Both the position numbers and the translations under genes were made by a program. From Bugula neritina (Eukaryota > Bryozoa > Gymnolaemata > Cheilostomatida > Bugulidae), in NCBI GenBank assembly GCA_964035545.1, contig OZ037771.1:5388628-5452627 (forward strand): DNA of 64,000 nt, read 5' to 3'. The notes below the pieces were generated by a model. It had not been told where the DNA came from and searched no databases. It saw only the letters and a list, made by a program, of their open reading frames with translations. Below, in pieces: positions 58,201 through 64,000 of the stretch. The stretch's first letter is position 1; each line of letters opens with the position of its first letter.

Positions 58201-61098
58201 CTTGTATAAGAATATATAGCCATAATCCTATAAAGTAATCACAAACACATGAGTTTCTACATAGAATAGTGCAGTGGTCTAGTGTTGGTAGAGTCAACCC
58301 TTTTTCGCTACCATCAGCCTAGCACTGTTACTGTTTGGCGAAAAGTTAACTGGTGGACGCAGCATGATATATGTTCAATTAACTTCATCTATGCACATTA
58401 TGTACGCTCTATAGTCTATACAGTATACAAGAACAATTATACGCATACTACCTGTACTTTAGCTAACAATACCTTTGCTTTGGCTAGCCTAAGCACCAGA
58501 TTGTCAATAGCAACATTGCTAGGGGCGCACGCCAACACCTTCGAGCCTTGAGCAACAAACTGTCTGATGGTTTCCACCAGAGTGGTGGATTTACCAGTAC
58601 CAGGTGGTCCGTGTATGATGGAGAGACGGGGCTGAGAGAGAGCCAGTCTTACAGCTGCCTGTTGAGACTCGTCTAACTGGCTGTTGAAATACGTCAGCTT
58701 ATCTGTATAACAAATGGTAACAGTGGAGGTATTCAGTCAGAAGGACCTTTAGAATATACAACACATTGAATTACAAGCGTGTTAAAAACCCAGCATACTA
58801 TATCTCACTGGTCTTACTTACATCTTATCTACATTACATTAGCCAGCTGGGTCTATTTGTCATATACCAATATTATACAAACTATGTACTTATATCTATA
58901 TATGAAAAAGACTCGATGATTATTATACAATTTTCCAACATATCATAATATAAAATAGTATCCCTATCATAGGGCAATAAACCATAGTATATACAATACA
59001 TGTTTACAAGGTGTAACTATTCATACATTTTTGAAGCTGTAACACTCAACGCATTTTAAACAACACATAAGTAAACCGCCAACATTAAACATAGAAGTGA
59101 GAGTGAGAGATTATAATTAACCAAATACCCAGATTCGAATTAACGAGTGGCACCTCATCCGAATGCGCCTGGAACGTCAGTTCAATTAATCTACCAGATC
59201 TCGTGTTTCGATCAGAGCCTAGTTTACTAACAGCCCTGCAACAAAGTATGCAGAAAAGCTAGATTTTAACAAGTGCATTAGAATAATCTAAACAATAGAG
59301 CCACACGATTTGTAAGTACCTATCCATGAGTCAGATTGATAAACTTATGAAATACTATTGCTCAATAAATGTCATTACTCAATAAATGCCATTACTTAAT
59401 AATTGTCATTATTCAATATATATGTCATTACTCAATGAAATCCATTACTAAATAAATGTCATTATTCAGTATATGTCATTACTCAGTAAAAGCCATTACT
59501 TAATACATGTCATTATTCAATATATATGTCATTACTCAATAAAAGCCATTACTTAATAAATGTCATTATTCAATATATATGTCATTACTCAATAAAAGCC
59601 ATTACTTAATAAATGTCGTTATTCAATATATGTCATTACTCAATAAAAGCCATTACTTAATAAATGACATTATTTAATATATATGCCATTACTCAACAAA
59701 TGCCATTACTTAATAAATGTCATTACTCAATAAATGTCATTATTCAATATAAATGTCATTACTCAATATATGTCATTACTCAATAAAAGCCATTACTTAA
59801 TAAATGGTATTATTTAATATATATGCCATTACTCAACAAATGCCATTACTTAATAAATGTCATTACTCAATAAATGTCATTACTCAATAAATGTCATTAT
59901 TCAATATAAATGTCATTACTCAATAAAAGCCATTACTTAATAAATTATACTGCTCAAAATATGCCATTACTAATAAGAGCACTCAAACAAGCCAGCTATC
60001 AGGTATTAGTGCAATGTGTTGGTCATACCTTCTGAGCACTTTATATGTCACATCATTGGCTAGCCGTACCAGGTAATATCTGCTATCATCACCCAGGGTA
60101 GACAACTCTTCTCCTTGGTCAAATGCAACAGCTATGGTGGCTGATGTCACTTTGAGGACAATGCCAGAGCCAATAGAAGTTGGGCTACTGACCTCATGTA
60201 GCCCAACTATGTCCCCTGGAAGGCAGAAGAAAATAGTCTACACTTAAAAGATTACCTATTATCTCAAATTCATACAAAGAGAATGTATGAGTGAAAATTT
60301 TTGAAGAATTTAAAAGAACAGACGCAAACAAAAAGCTCAACTACAGAATATGATTTGTGCTAAATGAAGACTCAATAAAGTAAAACTCCTTCTAACCAGT
60401 TTGGTGCAACAGTAGAAGAACAAGGTAGAGAAACCAATACTTGGTTACTTTGTATTATAAAATCATAAAAATTGCAAACACTTGCAAGCAAAATGACTGA
60501 TGATATACTAGTAGCTTATTTAGCCAGTAGGTACTAACCTGATAATATACTAGTAATTAATCTGGCTAGTAGGTACTCACCTGATGTGCTAGCAGTTTAT
60601 CTAGCTAATAGGTACTAACCTGATGATATACTAGTAGTTTATCTAGCTAGTAGGTACTAACCTGATAATATACTAATAGTTTATCTAGCTAGTAGGTACT
60701 AACCTGATAATATACTAGTAGTTTATCTGGCTAGTAGGTACTAACCTGATGATATATTAGTCGCAGGCAACTCAGGCCGATTCACATTGCTGGACTTGAA
60801 GGTGACCACTTGCCTGCCATACAAACTAGTCTTTCTACTATCTATTAATAGCTTATACAAGCATATGCCTCTCTTCTCCAACAACTTGGGAGATACATTT
60901 CGCTGGAAAAACCTAGAAAAAATATCAGCAAACAATGAAATTAAAACATTAATTTATTTAAAATATTGAAGTAACTTATAATTTGTGTACTATATTTTAA
61001 TAAGTGTGTAAAAACCTGGATTCTTGTAGCTCAGATTCCTTCTCTAACTGCAATAGTTGCTCAGTTTTCCGACAAAAAAGATCAACTGGAGAAGACAT
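49220..61098 (-). CDS. IGHMBP2: IGHMBP2 / SMUBP-2 UPF1-like helicase
   Basis: IGHMBP2 is an SF1B RNA/DNA helicase linked to ribosomes and tRNA. Twenty coding exons: 61,016-61,098; 60,746-60,912; 60,029-60,215; 59,129-59,235; 58,473-58,702; 57,791-57,925; 56,691-56,915; 56,325-56,422; 55,696-55,885; 55,109-55,217; 54,409-54,503; 53,645-53,768; 53,026-53,202; 52,374-52,539; 51,894-52,047; 51,442-51,580; 50,887-51,145; 50,355-50,513; 49,646-49,746; 49,220-49,338. They sum to 3,024 bases, exactly 1,007 codons plus stop, and all phases fit. Walker A is GPPGTGKST (about residue 213). Further motifs are [36 protein letters not shown] and NVAVTRAR. R3H follows ([15 protein letters not shown]). Exon 17 adds a C2HC finger, [20 protein letters not shown]. 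The AN1 finger spans exons 18-19 ([26 protein letters not shown]). The gene looks intact. Confidence 0.97.
51241..51335 (-). mobile_element. tRNA-derived SINE head, family 3
   Basis: CTTGGCGGTGTAGTGAATAG (A box) and GTGGTTCAATTCCCACC (B box) lie at tRNA spacing in IGHMBP2 intron 16. It differs from families 1 and 2. No body could be delimited. Confidence 0.5.
51670..51893. repeat. 16-bp array, 14 exact periods, seeded at IGHMBP2 exon 15 donor
   Basis: On the - strand the exon ends GTTCACCAG|GTATG, then GTGGGCTCTTCACTAG-type units follow, each ending TAG or TAA and followed by GTGGG or GTGAG. The far end of the array again reads GTTCACCAG, exactly 224 bases (14 x 16) from the exon end, with no indels in between. 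Confidence 0.97.
53204..53350. repeat. 21-bp array, seven units, seeded at IGHMBP2 exon 13 acceptor
   Basis: On the - strand seven units GTGTGYTTGTGTACTGTATAG lead up to the real acceptor TGTATAG|GTGTTGTTGG. Every unit ends in AG and starts GTGTG, matching the exon start GTGTT. Unit length is a multiple of three and the frame is open through all seven. Confidence 0.97.
53950..54200. repeat. ACTATAACTACTAAT minisatellite in IGHMBP2 intron 11
   Basis: 15-bp units and CTACTA-type derivatives, with looser copies out to about 54,380. It does not touch a splice junction clearly. Confidence 0.9.
54845..55095. repeat. 13-bp CAGCTGCAGATAA minisatellite after IGHMBP2 exon 10
   Basis: Units of GCAGATAACAGCT start about 15 bases after the donor GAAG|GTGTGTG. 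They do not copy the AG|GT. Every - strand frame is open across much of the array, so intron retention would add a Cys/Leu-rich tail rather than stop at once. Confidence 0.92.
55935..56055. repeat. GTGTATAGTATTACTTTGTA minisatellite in IGHMBP2 intron 8
   Basis: About seven 16-bp half-units, alternating CAGTGTATAGTA and TTTGTATAGTA, 50 bases upstream of exon 9. Confidence 0.85.
56945..57790. repeat. 15-bp CTCTATACTGTACTA array filling IGHMBP2 intron 6
   Basis: More than 50 units fill almost the whole intron, from the exon 6 donor to about 30 bases short of the exon 7 acceptor. The donor itself (CACTA|GTATGTATAGAGTAG on the - strand) reads as a variant of the unit GAGTAGTATAGTATA, so this array may also have grown from its splice site. 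A + strand ORF over it ([10 protein letters not shown]) is a by-product. Confidence 0.93.
59340..59965. repeat. 17-bp CATTACTCAATAAATGT minisatellite in IGHMBP2 intron 3
   Basis: About 35 imperfect units (CATTACTTAATAAATGT, CATTATTCAATATATGT) with higher-order pairs and triplets. It lies in mid-intron, not at a splice site. Confidence 0.93.
60497..60745. repeat. 42-bp array, six units, seeded at IGHMBP2 exon 2 donor
   Basis: On the - strand the exon ends TAATATATCATCAG|GTTAGTACC. The unit ends TAGTATATTATCAG|GTTAGTACC, so about 18 coding bases plus the donor are within the repeat. AG|GT junctions fall at 60,746 (real), 60,704, 60,662, 60,620, 60,581 (GTGAGT) and 60,539. The last unit at 60,497 has lost its GT. 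Confidence 0.97.
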
Positions 61099-64000
61099 CA
61101 GGCTGAGACGCTAACAACAGCGGACACGTGTTGGCAATAAGATATTTTCCGAACCACTCTCTTTATATGGTCCAACGTAAATTAATTCGATGCTCAATGT
61201 CATGCAACCGTCAAACTACAATTCACAATTCACTCTCTAGCATCGCCAACCAGGTTCAAAAATTAGTAAATTTTAGAACTGGATAAATTGCAATAGCGCT
61301 GAAAAACATTTTGATAAACTTCCAAAAGCAATTGCATCTGACTTGTGTTGATTATTTTATGTCTTATTTGTTAAAACTTTGCATTTTCACGTAAATATAA
61401 ATTTCAGCAGATAGTCTAACTTGACACACTCATTCGTCAGCATTTGCATAAAAAGTAAAATACTGGGTCCGACTTGAGGTATGTATAATTACCATATATG
61501 CTTAACACTGCCTTGAAAAGTAAGTATTTATATTTCTATCTGTAAAAAAATTCCCACGAATGTATAAATTTCATGAGTTTATGGTCGCCATCCCTGTGAA
61601 TTAAGGACCTGTTCTTTATTGCGCTAAAGAAACAACAATGACTAAATGCCTTTCTTGACATTACCGATGACCTTTCTTGAAATTCGAACAACTGACTTTG
61701 TGTTTACTAAGCCAGCGCCCTAACTACTAGACCGATCTTTGCTAAATTACAAATAGATTCACTGTCTGCCATCATTCAGCAATACAGTGAACACTCATCA
61801 AGATCCAGTGAATGTACCACTAAAGGAAACTTTGGATTATGAATAAAATGCATTTCCCTCACCTAAAGCATTATTTTTTATCACTTCAGTCTTATTAACA
61901 CATAATGCAAAAACTGTAACTCTTATGCAAACTTGACTACTCTAAACCAGTACATCACTATCCCAATAAACTTGTGCTTCTACAAAATTTCATCAGAAAT
62001 TGCTACAGGTCCTTGAAGAGTTGAGTTCTTCTGTTTGTTAATATAAGATAAACTGCCAAATTAAATTCAGAACAGGTGCTGTTTATTTTTCAGCGTACAT
62101 ATGAAAAGACATAGAAAATTAAAATTTTTCCATTCCAATAACACTCCCAAACTGCAAAAACTAAAAACACAAACAGAATTAATTACAGTGAACAGTTCAG
62201 GACCCGGTAAACTGCACACTGTTTTGTGGGATGTTTTAAATAACTTTTACTTTATGCTTTATCAATCTTTGGAGCTGTGTAATTGCTAGACAAAAATGCT
62301 TCAATTTAGTTGTGTGCATTGGCACTAAAATTCTACGATTTTCCAAACTACTTATTTCTTTCATTTTTATAAATAAAAAAATCTCTAAGCACCAGCTCTA
62401 GCACGACCCAGTATATGTCTATGTTTAATTACACAATGAATAGAATATACGTGGTAAAACATAAACTGCAGTTGATTTTAATTGATAATAAAATTAATAT
62501 TTAATTTAATACTGAGTAATAAAAACATCCTATTTTTGAAAAGAAACTACAATAAGATTACATTTTTGTTGCATAAATTGAAGACTTCCAAAACTGTGTA
62601 ATATTATAGTTTAAGGACAAATGGTGGTTGCACTACAATGACAAAATTGGATGACTTTTAATATAACAAATAAGTACAATAACTTCTAAATGTACAACAG
62701 GCGAAGTACTATCGGCCATTTGGTATTACGCTGTAACAGCTGAACCCATTTTTACTTTAGTCCAATTACAAAAAAAATAATTACGAGATATAAATTTAGA
62801 ATACCAGCTTATAAGAAATTGAAACAAAAAGATATACTGCCAAACTGATACTAAATTAAAATTACAGTAACGATTAACTAATACGGCTTTATACAGCAAA
62901 TTTAATATGTTGAAATTCATTACAACGTGAATGCCAAGACTTATGCTACTCCGCAGCAAACTGATATCACTGTAAGTGCAAACAATATCATGTTACCAGT
63001 AACAGAATCAGTGAGTGAGAAATGTAACACTAAGTTAATTACTAAATACATTATGCAATAAACCAAATAGTGTTCAATCGCAATGAAACTGATAAAAGCT
63101 GGTAATGTTATTGATAATAACACTCATAAAGGTGAAACTTGCCTATAATCCTAATCATATTAAAAAAATTATTTTTAAGTCTATATTACAAACAAACAAT
63201 GATGATATTTATAACAAACATTAATATCTACTGTGTATCGTAGATGTCCCATTAATATTATACGATTCAATTATCAACACCAGCTAAATAAAACATTTGT
63301 TAATTCAACTTGAAAATGCAGTTGACGTCACCCAAAATAGTAAAATTATATTTTGTGTCGCTTAATGCCCTACAAACTCGTATGAGCTAGCGCTGTCTTT
63401 TTGTGAAACCCACTTGACAAAGTAACAGATGGTATTCTTCAATATGTAAGATACTATTTTAGATAATTTCATGGCATTCTAATGAAAAGTCCCAAGGATT
63501 ACTAATGCAAATGACCACTTGCATGAATAACCTTAGGGCTTTCTTACAAAATAAGATTGCCTTAAAATATTGCCTTAAAATCCCTGTCCATTAGTTTAAG
63601 GGTCGATTTTGGATCTAATTATATTTCTGACTTTCATCCGCAATATTAACTTTAGCCTTTTATTTACGATAATCATACATTTTTGTACTAAAATAATCAT
63701 TATAAATTCATGATAAACATGATAATGAGTTTATGACAATGGTATTAATTATGTAACAATTAATATTATTATTACCATCAATATTTAATATCATCATCTA
63801 AAAATGAATGGGTAGTTCTATCATAACATTATGATTATGATTAACTGATAACATCTAATTCTATTTCAAATTCAAATTGAGTATTACTATGATATTATTA
63901 ATTATATTAATGGTGATCAGCAATCAATAATCTTACTACTAATAGTACTACTCAAGTTCCAAAGTGAAACTGAAAGTGAAAGTAAATCAATATGAATATC
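61099..64000. other. IGHMBP2 5' flank and AT-rich intergenic sequence
   Basis: No further gene was found on either strand. Short ORFs at 62,101-63,123 are lysine/asparagine- or leucine/isoleucine-rich AT by-products. The end (63,700-64,000) returns to ATTATTA/TGATAA simple sequence like that at the start of the window. Confidence 0.5.
61570..61735 (-). mobile_element. SINE family 1, copy 4 (diverged)
   Basis: It follows the order of copies 1 and 3: GTTTATGGTCGCCATCCCTG, a shortened body, TTCTTGAAATTCGAACAACT and TGTGTTTACTAAGCCAGCGC. It is the oldest-looking copy, with part of the body lost. Confidence 0.75.

Noticed and set aside
58766-58948. 60-codon + strand ORF in IGHMBP2 intron 4
   Set aside because: AT-rich, antisense and without any motif; expected by chance in this composition.

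Overview
This is a 64 kb piece of an AT-rich invertebrate animal nuclear genome. The evidence is spliced genes with GT-AG introns, IGHMBP2, MITD1 and NME orthologues, Ty3/Gypsy, LINE, hAT and Mutator-like relics, and tRNA-headed SINEs. A spiralian or other marine invertebrate is plausible, but the species cannot be named from the sequence. No prokaryotic features are present.

Layout. Positions 1 to about 32,300 are a transposon graveyard. It holds a 5'-truncated LINE (3.46-4.87 kb), a decayed hAT-type KIAA1586-like transposase (6.4-8.15 kb), three copies of one Gypsy lineage, here called Gypsy-A (8.4-8.8, 12.1-14.0 and 14.2-18.0 kb), a Mutator-like fragment (9.7-10.1 kb) and a possible CxC/KDZ-type relic (20.5-21.5 kb). 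It also holds broken pieces of a second lineage, Gypsy-B (9.3, 24.2-24.7 and 27.0-28.1 kb). Into Gypsy-B a third LTR element, Gypsy-C, has inserted cleanly (24,702-27,026, 5-bp target duplication). A fourth, Gypsy-D, lies on the + strand (29.4-30.66 kb). None of these is intact.

Positions 34,179 to 61,098 hold four spliced host genes, all on the - strand. In transcription order they are IGHMBP2 (20 coding exons, 1007 codons plus stop), MITD1 (5 exons, 243 aa), an NME-type nucleoside diphosphate kinase (4 exons, 168 aa with a hydrophobic N-terminal extension) and a predicted secreted pentraxin-PAN/Apple protein (6 coding exons, one frame break). Exon phases join perfectly in the first three. 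IGHMBP2 is a helicase of RNA and ribosome metabolism, MITD1 an ESCRT-III-associated abscission factor, NME a housekeeping NTP-synthesising enzyme, and the pentraxin a likely secreted recognition protein. They share strand and neighbourhood, not an obvious pathway.

The most unusual signal is in the introns. Several tandem arrays start exactly at a splice junction, and their repeat unit carries that junction. Clear cases are at the 5' splice sites of IGHMBP2 exons 2 and 15, MITD1 exon 3 and pentraxin exon 4, and at the 3' splice site of IGHMBP2 exon 13. Each array lays down a ladder of decoy AG|GT sites. At IGHMBP2 exon 13 the ladder is seven 21-bp units that stay open in frame, so a choice of acceptor could insert 7-residue hydrophobic blocks into the helicase. 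This looks like a genome-wide mode of intron growth by junction-seeded duplication.
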